DNA of 64,000 nucleotides from Prauserella halophila (GCF_024171895.1 NZ_JAMTCQ010000010.1:186001-250000), one strand, 5' to 3'. Shown: positions 52,071 through 59,583, counted from the stretch's first letter. The notes: a model not told the origin generated them from the sequence alone. Made by a program: numbers and translations.

Positions 52071-52517
52071 ATGCTGACGAGTGAAACGCGGGAGGCGGCG
52101 TTGTCGCGCCTGGGACGGGCGCTGGCGGACCCCACCCGGTGCCGCATCCTGGTGGCCCTGTTGGACGGCGTGAACTACCCGGGGCAGCTGGCGACGAAGC
52201 TCGACCTGACGCGCTCGAACGTGTCGAACCACCTGGCGTGTCTGCGGGGATGCGGACTGGTCGTGGCGGCGTACGAGGGCAGGCAGGTCCGGTACGAGCT
52301 GGCGGATCCGCACCTGGCGCGCGCGTTGGGCGAGTTCGTGCAGGTGGTGCTCGCCGTCGATACGGGCGAGGCGTGCATCGACGAATCGCAGGCGCCTGCG
52401 GAGACGGCACCGGAGTCGGCCGTTGCGCCGCCGTGCCCCGACGAGGTCACGGCCGAGCAGGACGCTGCGCAGGCCACAGCGCACGCCGCGGACGGGGAGG
52501 TCGCCACGGATGGCTGA
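52071..52517 (+). CDS. cmtR: ArsR/SmtB-family metal sensor, CmtR-like
   Basis: 148 residues from ATG 52071. The winged helix is LGRALADPTRCRILVALLDGVNYPGQLATKLDLTRSNVSNHLACLRGCGLVVAAYEGRQVRYELADPHLARALGEF. The recognition helix carries the C-x3-C pair (CLRGC) that in CmtR binds Cd(II)/Pb(II), and a later cysteine (ACIDE, residue about 102) supplies the third ligand. The last 40 residues, Ala/Glu-rich, are an extension. The next gene, a cation efflux protein, overlaps by eight bases, so sensor and pump form one operon. Confidence 0.88.
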   Translation: MLTSETREAALSRLGRALADPTRCRILVALLDGVNYPGQLATKLDLTRSNVSNHLACLRGCGLVVAAYEGRQVRYELADPHLARALGEFVQVVLAVDTGEACIDESQAPAETAPESAVAPPCPDEVTAEQDAAQATAHAADGEVATDG

Positions 52518-53334
52518 CGACTGCTGCGACCCGAGCGGTTCACCGGCGGCGGCCAACTCCGCGCCGTCCGCCGAAGCCGCGCTACCTATCGAAGCCACAA
52601 CAGCCACCGGTACCGCTGTCGCCGCCGACGCGGAGGCATGCAGCGACGGCTGCTGCTCGGCCGACACCGCATCGCCGGCACCTGTGGCGACGGCAGCCGC
52701 GGCGACGGCGACCGCGGGGCTTACGAACTCGGGTCCGACGGATCGTCGACGTGCGGTGCTGTCTCGCCGGGTGCGCCTGTTCGTGGCGGCGACGATCACC
52801 TACAACGTCATCGAGGCGATCATCGCGATCACGGCGGGTGCCATCGCGTCGTCGGCGGCGCTGATCGGGTTCGGGCTCGATTCGACGGTCGAGGTCGCCT
52901 CGGCGGCGGCAGTGGCGTGGCAGTTCGCGGGGCGTGATCCGGAGCGGCGGGAACGTGTCGCGCTGAAGGTCATCGCGGTGTCGTTCTTCGCGCTGGCTGC
53001 GTATGTGACGTTCGAGTCCGTCACGGCGTTGGCCGGCGGCGAGCAGGCGGACCATTCGACGGTCGGCATCACGCTGGCTGCGGTGTCGCTGGTGATCATG
53101 CCGGTGCTGTCGTACGCGCAACGCCGTGCCGGCCGTGAACTGGGCTCGGCGAGCGCGGTCGCCGATTCGAAGCAGACGCTGCTGTGCACGTACCTGTCGG
53201 GTGTCGTGCTCGCGGGGCTGCTGCTGAATTCGGTGTTCGGCTGGGCGTGGGCCGATCCCGCCGCCGCGCTGGTGATCGCTGCGCTCGCGGTCAAGGAGGG
53301 ACGCGACGCCTGGCGCGGCGACCACTGCTGCTGA
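52510..53334 (+). CDS. Cation diffusion facilitator-like metal efflux protein
   Basis: 274 residues from ATG 52510, inside the end of cmtR. The Cys-rich N-terminus (MADDCCDPSG, then ACSDGCCSAD) and the C-terminal DHCC suggest soft-metal binding. Five to six membrane segments follow: RVRLFVAATITYNVIEAIIAITAGAIASSAALIGFGLDSTVEVASAAAVAWQF (the D-x3-E of the transport site is in GFGLDSTVE), then three more pairs, and ADSKQTLLCTYLSGVVLAGLLLN. Without the usual long cytosolic domain it is a compact CDF-type exporter. The CmtR-like sensor implies cadmium, lead or zinc as cargo. Confidence 0.88.
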   Translation: MADDCCDPSGSPAAANSAPSAEAALPIEATTATGTAVAADAEACSDGCCSADTASPAPVATAAAATATAGLTNSGPTDRRRAVLSRRVRLFVAATITYNVIEAIIAITAGAIASSAALIGFGLDSTVEVASAAAVAWQFAGRDPERRERVALKVIAVSFFALAAYVTFESVTALAGGEQADHSTVGITLAAVSLVIMPVLSYAQRRAGRELGSASAVADSKQTLLCTYLSGVVLAGLLLNSVFGWAWADPAAALVIAALAVKEGRDAWRGDHCC

Positions 53335-53374
53335 GTGGCCTGCCGCGCCAGCCGCCGGCAGTCGATTTCGGACA

Positions 53375-53441
53375 GTGAACTTCGGACAGTGACCGTCAGG
53401 CAGCGAACGTCAGGCGGTGACTGTCAGGCAGGGAACGTCAG
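53375..53441. repeat. Short degenerate repeat between metal pump and LLM genes
   Basis: About five copies of a 12-14-base word like GACAGTGACCGTCAG or CAGCGAACGTCAGG. Its right end runs into the LLM gene's stop codon. Confidence 0.6.
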
Positions 53442-54319
53442 ACGGCGGCGAGCCTCGGCCGGATGTCGCCGACGAGGCTCGTCGCCCACGGCACCGGGTC
53501 CTGATACGCGGGCGGCATCACGCTGACGAGCGAGACGCCGAGCTCGCGGTAGGCCTCCATCTGCCGGAGGAATCCGTCGGGGTCGGTGGTCGTCTCGCCC
53601 TGGTAGAGGATCGTCTTCCGGATGGCGTCGTAGTCCGTGCCGAGCCTGTCGCAGTGCCCGCGCAGCACGTCCAGCTTGTGCCGCACCGCCGCGACACCGT
53701 CGTCGCCGGGTGCGCCGAAGAGGTTGCACGCCTGGCCGTACTGCGCGACGAGCCGAAGTGTCTTGCGTTCGCCGCCACCGCCGATGAGGACGGGAATCGT
53801 GCCGTCGGCGGGTTTGGGCAGGCAGATCGTCTCGGCGAGCCGGTAGTGCTTGCCGTTGTAGGCGCCGTCGTCGTCGGACCACATCTGCCTGCAGATCTGC
53901 AGGGTCTCCTCGAGGCGCTCGAATCGTTCGGCGGTCGACGGGAACGGCACGCCGAGGCCCGCGTGTTCCCGGTCGTACCAGGCGGCGCCGACTCCCAGTA
54001 CTGCGCGGCCTTCCGACAGCGAGTCGAGCGTAGTGACGGTTTTGGCCAGCAGACCGGGGTGCCGGTATGTCACGCCGGTGACGAGCAGGCCGAGCTGGAT
54101 GTTGCGGGTGAGGCCGGCGAGGTAGCCGAGCGTGGTGTACCCCTCGAGCATCGGCTCGAACGGACCGCCCACCTGCTCCATCTGGAACCAGTGGTCCATC
54201 AGGGTCAGTAGGCTCACGCCGCCGTCGTCGGCGACGCGGGCGGTCTCGGCCAGGCGGTCGGCGAGCGTCGTTTCCCAATCGGGGTGGGTGAACGTGTAAT
54301 AGTGCAGTCCGAGCTCCAT
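53438..54319 (-). CDS. F420-dependent-type LLM oxidoreductase
   Basis: 293 residues from ATG 54319. A luciferase-like TIM barrel: MELGLHYYTFTHPDWETTLADRLAETARVADDGGVSLLTLMDHW, GYLAGLTRNIQLGLLVTGVTYRHPGLLAKTVTTLDSLSEGRAVLGVGAAWYDREHAGLGVPFP, and IPVLIGGGGERKTLRLVAQYGQACNLF. In actinobacteria this branch usually uses F420 rather than FMN; both bind the same barrel site. Substrate unknown. It is transcribed toward the metal pump. Confidence 0.9.
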   Translation of the reverse strand: MELGLHYYTFTHPDWETTLADRLAETARVADDGGVSLLTLMDHWFQMEQVGGPFEPMLEGYTTLGYLAGLTRNIQLGLLVTGVTYRHPGLLAKTVTTLDSLSEGRAVLGVGAAWYDREHAGLGVPFPSTAERFERLEETLQICRQMWSDDDGAYNGKHYRLAETICLPKPADGTIPVLIGGGGERKTLRLVAQYGQACNLFGAPGDDGVAAVRHKLDVLRGHCDRLGTDYDAIRKTILYQGETTTDPDGFLRQMEAYRELGVSLVSVMPPAYQDPVPWATSLVGDIRPRLAAV

Positions 54320-54581
54320 GTGCCCGAGGCTACGTCCGTGTGGTCATCGCCGCGCGGTCGAAACCCCGGCCCGGCAGCTGCTCCCGCGAGTCTTCGGTAC
54401 CGCGGGAGCACATGTGTATGGAGCCCGACGACGACGCGAGCGCACGTGGCTTCACACGGCTGGTTTCGGTTCCGGGCCTTGAGTATCACGCCGTGTTACT
54501 TTTCGCGACACGCCGCCATAGTTGCTGCTCAGGACGTTTTGGTGGTTTCGTGTGAACCGGACACGACGTTGGGAGGACGAC

Positions 54582-55058
54582 GTGCCTGAAGAACGATTCG
54601 GGGCTCAGGACGCCCTTGCACCTCCGGTGATCGGACCGGAGTTCGCCGATGCGGCCGACGACCGGCCCGACGAGGTCTACCTACCGTCCGAACGCGTTCA
54701 CTACGGCGATGAGGAGGCGACGGTCGAGTTGCGGCGACTGGAGGACGAGCGGCTCGTCCTGCTCGCCTTCACCTCACTGGAGGCTCTCGTCGAGGGGTGT
54801 GGCGAAGGGCAGCCGTGGCTGTCGGTGCGAAGTGACTATCTGAACCGCATCGTGACCGACAGTGGCGCCACCGAGGTTCTGTGGAACGCCGTTCTTCCGG
54901 ACGACCAGCGTCAGGAGGCAGTACCCACCGGAGGCGTTCGTGAGTGGATACGGCGCGGATACCGGTTCGCTGGACGGGATCGCGTCGAAACTGCGCAACG
55001 GCGCGAGTTCGCTGGAACAGGCCGCGGGGCAGCGTCCGCCTGCGCCGAACGCGGGTGA
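54582..55058 (+). CDS. SAV_915/SseB-like small protein upstream of the ESX locus
   Basis: 158 residues from GTG 54582, eight bases after GGGAGGAC. The core reads RPDEVYLPSERVHYGDEEATVELRRLEDERLVLLAFTSLEALVEGCGEGQPWLSVRSDYLNRIVTDSGATEVLWNAVLPDDQR, resembling the small SseB/SAV_915-type proteins that accompany WXG secretion genes. The last 45 residues (from REWIRRGYRF) overlap the next gene by 119 bases in another frame and look like read-through, so an ancestral stop may have been lost. Role unknown, possibly an accessory factor or chaperone of the toxin locus. Confidence 0.7.
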   Translation: MPEERFGAQDALAPPVIGPEFADAADDRPDEVYLPSERVHYGDEEATVELRRLEDERLVLLAFTSLEALVEGCGEGQPWLSVRSDYLNRIVTDSGATEVLWNAVLPDDQRQEAVPTGGVREWIRRGYRFAGRDRVETAQRREFAGTGRGAASACAERG

Positions 55059-55227
55059 GATCAGTGAAGTCGTCCAGGGGATCGTCGGTGCGCTGTCGAC
55101 CTCCCTCGCCGGCGTTGTCGAAGGTTGTGGAGCCGCCGGTGATGCCGTGGCATCCGGACGCGATGCGTATGAGACGGCCGAGCACGACGGTCGCGTCGAT
55201 GTGTCCAACGCCAGCGGTGGGCTGTGA
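54940..55227 (+). CDS. EspC-like ESX secretion-associated protein
   Basis: 95 residues from GTG 54940, five bases after GGAGG. Helical and Ala/Gly/Ser-rich: SGYGADTGSLDGIASKLRNGASSLEQAAGQ, then GEISEVVQGIVGALSTSLAGVVEGCGAAGDAVASGRDAYETAEHDG. The C-terminal YETAE fits the YxxxD/E secretion signal of the type VII system and follows a helix as in EspC. It lacks WXG; its partner would be the WXG-headed toxin encoded nine bases downstream. It begins inside the end of the preceding gene. Confidence 0.75.
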   Translation: MSGYGADTGSLDGIASKLRNGASSLEQAAGQRPPAPNAGEISEVVQGIVGALSTSLAGVVEGCGAAGDAVASGRDAYETAEHDGRVDVSNASGGL

Positions 55228-55236
55228 GGGGGAGCC

Positions 55237-56481
55237 ATGTCGATCGACACCGAGATCAAGGCGGATGCGGCGAGCATCAGGAGCGTCGCGCAGTGGTTGC
55301 AGGGCAGGTCCCAGAACGTGCACACGGCGGGGACGCAGGTGTACGGGGCGCGCGGTGATTCCGAAGCCACGTGGACGGGCGAGGCTTCGGACGGGTTCCG
55401 AAGCACGATGACGAAGTTCGGTGGGCAGATCGACGGCCTCAGCACGGACCTGTCCCGCACGTCGTCCCGGCTCGACTCGCACGCCGATGACATCCATACG
55501 GCGAAGTCACGCATGTTGCAGGCGCTGGAGATCGCGCGCAACGGCGGCCTGACGATCAGCGGAAACATCATCCAGGAACCGGGTCCTGCGCCGGCAGATC
55601 CAGCGTCGTTGCCGACCGACAAGAAGCCGAGTCCACGCCAGCAGCAGATCCACGACCAGGCCACCCAAGCGCAGGCGGCGCACGAGAAGCAGGTCAAGGC
55701 CTACGTGGAAGCGGAACGGACAGCGACTCCGGCGCGTGAGGCATTCATCAAGTCGCAGCAGACGTTCGTGAAGTTTGCGAAGGGCTATGCGGAGAAGGCG
55801 CCGATCAACATCGCCGACATCAGCACAGGCCTGGCGGGAGCGGTCGCCCAACGCACGAGTCAGTACCGGGCGGCGGCGAAGGCGCTGGACCCGGCGATCG
55901 AACGCGCGGCCGCGTACGCGAAGAGCGGCAGGACGAACCCGTACGCACAGGCACGCGCGGACTCCTTGGAGGTCGAACGCAGGCTCGCCAAGCAGGCGGA
56001 GCTGAACCGGGCGACAGCCACACGTACCGCCCGCATGGTGGACAAGCTGCCGAAGAACTTGAAAACTGTGCTCACGAGGAACTTCGATTTCGGGAAGTAC
56101 AGCCCGGAGAGGCCGCCGTCTAATGTGGCACTGCGTGGTGCGGCCAAATTCGGCAGTAAACTACCCGTGGTCGGCGGACTCATCACGGCGGGTGGAGTGG
56201 GCTTGGATATCGCCAGCGGGAAGGATCCTACAAAGGCTGTAGCGTCAGGTTCGGGTGGATTTGTCGCGGGTTCGTTGGCAACTGCTGCGGTGGCGAGTGC
56301 GGGTGGCCCTGTTGGCTGGGCGGTGGCCGGTGGTGCCGTTGTATCAGCTGGGGTCGGGTTCGCGATTGATGAGTGGGGAGACGATGCCGCTGAGGCCGCC
56401 GGAGAGGTGACCGACTGGGCCGGCGATCGCGTTTCGGACGCAGGCAAAGCTGTTGGTGATTTCTTCGGTGGTCTGTTCTAG
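55237..56481 (+). CDS. WXG-headed polymorphic toxin with membrane-active-looking C-terminus
   Basis: 414 residues from ATG 55237 after GGGGGAG. The N-terminal 95 residues form an ESX-type helical hairpin with WTG at 46-48. A linker and coiled, Ala/Gln-rich stalk follow (about 120-270). The C-terminal 140 residues (from NLKTVLTRNFDFGK, about 274) are a Gly/Ala/Val-rich hydrophobic segment (GGFVAGSLATAAVASAGGPVGWAVAGGAVVSAGVGFAIDEW) closed by an amphipathic repeat (DAAEAAGEVTDWAGDRVSDAGKAVGDFFGGLF). No nuclease or protease motif is seen. The composition suggests a membrane-inserting toxin secreted by type VII, and the following two-TM protein fits as immunity. A nearby orphan copy of this C-terminus (57131) supports modularity. 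Confidence 0.8.
   Translation: MSIDTEIKADAASIRSVAQWLQGRSQNVHTAGTQVYGARGDSEATWTGEASDGFRSTMTKFGGQIDGLSTDLSRTSSRLDSHADDIHTAKSRMLQALEIARNGGLTISGNIIQEPGPAPADPASLPTDKKPSPRQQQIHDQATQAQAAHEKQVKAYVEAERTATPAREAFIKSQQTFVKFAKGYAEKAPINIADISTGLAGAVAQRTSQYRAAAKALDPAIERAAAYAKSGRTNPYAQARADSLEVERRLAKQAELNRATATRTARMVDKLPKNLKTVLTRNFDFGKYSPERPPSNVALRGAAKFGSKLPVVGGLITAGGVGLDIASGKDPTKAVASGSGGFVAGSLATAAVASAGGPVGWAVAGGAVVSAGVGFAIDEWGDDAAEAAGEVTDWAGDRVSDAGKAVGDFFGGLF
56055..56097 (+). repeat. Toxin C-terminus homology arm, copy 1
   Basis: About 43 bases encoding NLKTVLTRNFDFGK match 57139-57181 with two or so changes. They mark where the exchangeable C-terminal module begins. Confidence 0.7.
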
Positions 56482-56491
56482 AGGGGGAAGA

Positions 56492-57115
56492 ATGAACCTT
56501 CGAGACTTGCCACCGAAGCCTGACTCGATGTCAGGAGAGCCGCGTCCGCCGAGTGCGCCTCGTACTGATGAAGGAAAGGGTGGTACTGAGAGCAGCGAGG
56601 TGAAGGTGGAAAAAGTGCCGAAGCCTCCATCCGAGAAAGGCGTGATGCTAGAATGGTTCTATCCGGACAGGACAAGCCGTATAGTAGCCGGCGCCCTTGT
56701 TAGTGTTTTTATCTTTGCCATGTATGTATTTCGCTCAGGGTTTACTTGGGTGGATAATTTGTGGCTCTGGGGGTTGGTGCTTTTGCCTGTCCCGGTGCTC
56801 TTCTTGGCGAGTCGGACTGGTGGAAAGTCGGCCGGTGCTGACTGGCTGGCGGTGTCCGACAAGGACTACGTGAAGACCTACGAGTTGACCAAGGCCACGG
56901 TTCATGTAGATGGCGTGGCGCACGTGATTCAGATGGTGGACAGTTCGGGTCGAAGTGCTCGGCCACGGGTCGACGACTTGCAGGCAAACCATCGGCTCTG
57001 GGATCTGGTGTACAACGGGATTCTGCATTCGGTGCACGTGGGTGGTGCGGAGACGAACAAGCGGGCCCGGGACTACCTTCTGCTCGACCACCCGCCGACT
57101 CTTCGGCCGCAGTAG
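56492..57115 (+). CDS. Candidate immunity protein 1 (two-TM membrane protein)
   Basis: 207 residues from ATG 56492 after AGAGGGGGAAG, ten bases past the toxin stop. A 50-residue Pro/Glu-rich cytosolic head ends at KGVMLEWFYPDR; two membrane helices follow (IVAGALVSVFIFAMYVF and LWLWGLVLLPVPVLFLA), then a soluble 110-residue domain (DWLAVSDKDYVKTYELTKATVHVDGVAHVIQMVD). Its middle is clearly lower in GC than the surroundings (runs such as GTTTTTATCTTTGCC), a sign of transfer. The last 43 codons are nearly identical to those of the second immunity gene (57595). Membrane location matches a toxin acting on membranes. Function inferred from position. Confidence 0.65.
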   Translation: MNLRDLPPKPDSMSGEPRPPSAPRTDEGKGGTESSEVKVEKVPKPPSEKGVMLEWFYPDRTSRIVAGALVSVFIFAMYVFRSGFTWVDNLWLWGLVLLPVPVLFLASRTGGKSAGADWLAVSDKDYVKTYELTKATVHVDGVAHVIQMVDSSGRSARPRVDDLQANHRLWDLVYNGILHSVHVGGAETNKRARDYLLLDHPPTLRPQ

Positions 57116-57139
57116 CGCCGTCACTGGTGAGTGCCGCCG
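56986..57139 (+). repeat. 154-bp direct repeat, copy 1
   Basis: Covers the last 43 codons of immunity gene 1, its stop and 24 following bases. It matches 58092-58245 except for one base (G at 57129 versus C at 58235). Confidence 0.93.
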
Positions 57140-57586
57140 AACTTGAAAACTGTGCTCACGACGAACTTCGACTTCGGGAAGGTGGAATCCGCGAAGGCTG
57201 CCTCAAATCCGGCACTCCGTGGTGCGACGAAGCTTGCCAGCAAGACCCCGGTTTTCGGGGCCGGTTTAACCGCGGTCGGCGTTGGAATGGATATTCGCGG
57301 TGGTAAGGATCCGGGCAAGGCCATCGCATCGGGTGCTGGCAGCTTTGTCGCTGGCTCGTTGGCAACAGCGGCAGTGGCGAGCGCGGGCGGGCCGGTCGGA
57401 TGGGCCGTGGCTGGAAGTGCGGTCGTGTCTGCGGGAGTCGGATTCGCCATTGACGAATGGGGCGATGACGTCGCTGACATGGCGGGCGAAGCGGTGGATT
57501 GGACCGGCGACCGGTTGTCCGACGCGGGGGATGCGATAGGCAAGGCAGGGCGGGTGGCCGGTGATTTCTTTGGTGACCTATTTTAG
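57131..57586 (+). CDS. Orphan toxin C-terminal module
   Basis: Up to 151 residues from GTG 57131, which has no visible ribosome site. The whole frame corresponds to the last 140 residues of the 55237 toxin: NLKTVLTTNFDFGK, FGAGLTAVGVGMDIRGGKDPGKAIASGAGSFVAGSLATAAVASAGGPVGWAVAGSAVVSAGVGFAIDEWGDDVADMAGEAVDWTGDRLSDAGDAIGKAGRVAGDFFGDLF. The WXG head and stalk are absent, so it cannot be secreted on its own. It looks like a stored (orphan) toxin cassette that would become active only if recombined onto the full-length gene. A second immunity gene follows after eight bases. Confidence 0.75.
   Translation: MPPNLKTVLTTNFDFGKVESAKAASNPALRGATKLASKTPVFGAGLTAVGVGMDIRGGKDPGKAIASGAGSFVAGSLATAAVASAGGPVGWAVAGSAVVSAGVGFAIDEWGDDVADMAGEAVDWTGDRLSDAGDAIGKAGRVAGDFFGDLF
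57139..57181 (+). repeat. Toxin C-terminus homology arm, copy 2
   Basis: Matches 56055-56097 with two or so changes. It begins exactly where the 154-bp repeat ends, so the cassette junction is sharp. Confidence 0.7.
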
Positions 57587-57594
57587 GCGGCTAC

Positions 57595-58221
57595 ATGGAT
57601 GTTTCCAGGATTCCACCCAAACCTGACTTGTATACGGGCGAACCTCGTCCCTCGGGGGCCCCGCTGGAATCTGAAGGAGAACGACCGGACGACCGGCGAG
57701 AACTGAGCGCGGATCGTGTACCTCGTTCTCCTGTGGCTGAAGGCCCGATGCTGGAGTGGTTCTACCCCACGCGCGCCGGTCGAATGATGGCCGGCGCATC
57801 CATGTCGGCGATACTGGCCGTCTTTGGCGTAATTCTAGACGGCGGATTCTCCTGGATGGGCGTGTGGTGGTTATGGATACTAATTTTGCCATGGCCATTT
57901 ATCTTCCTCGCATCGGCGGGGTCTGAGAAGGTCTACGCGGGTGTTGACTGGCTCGCGCTAGATGATGACGCGTACGTAAAAACGTACGACCTCGCCACCG
58001 TCAAAGTACACCTTGATGGGGCTGCGCACGCAATCGAAATGGTTGACAATGAAGGGCGTTCCCTGCGCCCTAAAATAATCAGGCTCCAGCGAAACCATCG
58101 GCTCTGGGATCTGGTGTACAACGGGATTCTGCATTCGGTGCACGTGGGTGGTGCGGAGACGAACAAGCGGGCCCGGGACTACCTTCTGCTCGACCACCCG
58201 CCGACTCTTCGGCCGCAGTAG
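57595..58221 (+). CDS. Candidate immunity protein 2 (two-TM membrane protein)
   Basis: 208 residues from ATG 57595. Same plan as the first immunity protein: Pro/Glu-rich head ending EGPMLEWFYPTR, two membrane helices (MMAGASMSAILAVFGVIL and WLWILILPWPFIFLASA), then the soluble domain (DWLALDDDAYVKTYDLATVKVHLDGAAHAIEMVD). The first 165 residues are diverged, but the last 43 codons are virtually identical in DNA. Divergence of the middle with identity of the end indicates swapping or gene conversion at the 3' end. It would protect against the toxin variant encoded by the orphan module (inference). Confidence 0.65.
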   Translation: MDVSRIPPKPDLYTGEPRPSGAPLESEGERPDDRRELSADRVPRSPVAEGPMLEWFYPTRAGRMMAGASMSAILAVFGVILDGGFSWMGVWWLWILILPWPFIFLASAGSEKVYAGVDWLALDDDAYVKTYDLATVKVHLDGAAHAIEMVDNEGRSLRPKIIRLQRNHRLWDLVYNGILHSVHVGGAETNKRARDYLLLDHPPTLRPQ

Positions 58222-58245
58222 CGCCGTCACTGGTCAGTGCCGCCG
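58092..58245 (+). repeat. 154-bp direct repeat, copy 2
   Basis: Second copy, ending the cassette. With copy 1 it frames a 1,106-bp unit (57140-58245) holding the orphan toxin module and its immunity gene. Confidence 0.93.
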
Positions 58246-58319
58246 CTCGTCCCACGGCGGCTCGGGCACTGCTGCGGGTGGCTGCTGAAACTGTCGTGGG
58301 TCGCGGGCAGGATCGGTGC

Positions 58320-58697
58320 ATGGCTGATATCGCGAGGAACACCCATCATGCGCTCGACTACGTCGAGCTTCCCGTCACCGACTTCGACGCGGTCAAGGCG
58401 TTCTACGGCGACGCGTTCGGCTGGCGGTTCACCGATTACGGTCCGGGGCCCGCGTACGTCGGGATCCGCGGAGCATCCGGCGACACGGCCGAGGTCGGCG
58501 GCTTCCGGAAGGAGGACCAGGTCACCCCCGGTGGACCGCTGGTGCTGCTGTATTCGACAGACCTGGAGGCGAGCCTGCGCGCCGTGCGCGAGGCGGGTGG
58601 TGAGATCACCCAGGAGCCGTTCGACTTCCCCGGTGGGCGGCGGTTCCACTTCCGCGACCCGGCCGGCAACGAACTCGGCGTCTGGACCGCCGCGTGA
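58320..58697 (+). CDS. VOC-family protein
   Basis: 125 residues from ATG 58320. A complete glyoxalase/bleomycin-type module: HALDYVELPVTDFDAVKAFYGDAFGWRFTDYGPGPAYVGIRG, then LVLLYSTDLEASLRAVREAGGEITQEPFDFPGGRRFHFRDPAGNELGVWTAA, with the His/Glu metal-ligand pattern at both ends. Substrate unknown. It is the first gene after the toxin cassettes and may mark the ancestral flank. Confidence 0.88.
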   Translation: MADIARNTHHALDYVELPVTDFDAVKAFYGDAFGWRFTDYGPGPAYVGIRGASGDTAEVGGFRKEDQVTPGGPLVLLYSTDLEASLRAVREAGGEITQEPFDFPGGRRFHFRDPAGNELGVWTAA

Positions 58698-58891
58698 GGA
58701 CTGCGGCCGGACACGGCCGCGTCTCGTTCCGCGGCCGGTGCCGGGGAGTCGAGCCTGACGGCGTGGCGTGGCGTGGCCGGGTCGGGGCGGTGTCACGCGC
58801 TTCCACCGATTGACACTGCCAGGTACGCGTGGAGCGTGGTCTGTCGGCGACCACTGTTGCGGTTCGGTGTGGGTCGGTGGATCCTGCGGTC

Positions 58892-59242
58892 ATGGTGATC
58901 AGGTGGGAGGCGTTGACCATCGATGCGCGCGATCCGTTGTCCCTCGCGCAGTGGTGGGCGGAGACGCTCGGCTGGAGAGTGACGGATCCGGTCCCCGGCG
59001 GTGTCGAGGTGCAGGAACCCGATGGAAGCGCGCCTTCCTTGTTCTTCGTCGCGGTCGATGACCGAAAGTCGGCCAAGAATCGGCTGCATCTAGATCTGTA
59101 CGCCGGTGACCAAGGGGCGACGCTGGACGATCTGCTTGCACGGGGAGCGTCTCGGGTTTCGGCGGGACAACCCGATGAGGCGGAGTGGACTGTTCTCGCG
59201 GATCCTGAGGGCAACGAGTTCTGCCTGCTCGAACCACGGTGA
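58892..59242 (+). CDS. VOC-family (glyoxalase-like) protein
   Basis: 116 residues from ATG 58892. It reads WEALTIDARDPLSLAQWWAETLGWRVTDPVPGGVEVQEPDGSAPSLFFVAVDDRKSAKNRLHLDLYAGDQGATLDDLLARGASRVSAG and closes EWTVLADPEGNEFCLLEPR, the typical glyoxalase_6-like pattern with HLD and DPEGNEF. Substrate unknown; stands alone. Confidence 0.85.
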   Translation: MVIRWEALTIDARDPLSLAQWWAETLGWRVTDPVPGGVEVQEPDGSAPSLFFVAVDDRKSAKNRLHLDLYAGDQGATLDDLLARGASRVSAGQPDEAEWTVLADPEGNEFCLLEPR

Positions 59243-59352
59243 CGGCGCGGCAGCAGTGAGACTGGACGGCTATGTGCGACCCCGGTCCATAGCGGACTGT
59301 CGATGGTCGGTTTTGCTGGTTGTCCGCGTGTGGACAGGTACGCCACCATGAA

Positions 59353-59583
59353 GTGGTGCATATCGAGTATGACCCCGAGGCCGACGCCGCGTACCTGTAC
59401 CTCACGGACAATGAACTTGCTCCTGGCCGTCGAATCGTCGAACTCGAGACCCCGCCGGGAATCTCCGGCCCCGTCATCATGGACTGGAAAGACGGCAAAA
59501 TCACCGGCGTCGAGGTAGTCGGGGCGTCCGATCTCTTGCACGCCGACCTCTTGGCTCAGGCCGCGCGCCCGGGTGGAAGCTAG
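59353..59583 (+). CDS. DUF2283-family small protein
   Basis: 76 residues from GTG 59353. The DUF2283 pattern is clear: VHIEYDPEADAAYLYLTDNELAPGRRIVELETPPGISGPVIMDWKDGKITGVEVVGASDLLHADLL. Such proteins often occur beside toxin-antitoxin or mobile-element genes. Function unknown. No ribosome site is obvious. Confidence 0.75.
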   Translation: MVHIEYDPEADAAYLYLTDNELAPGRRIVELETPPGISGPVIMDWKDGKITGVEVVGASDLLHADLLAQAARPGGS

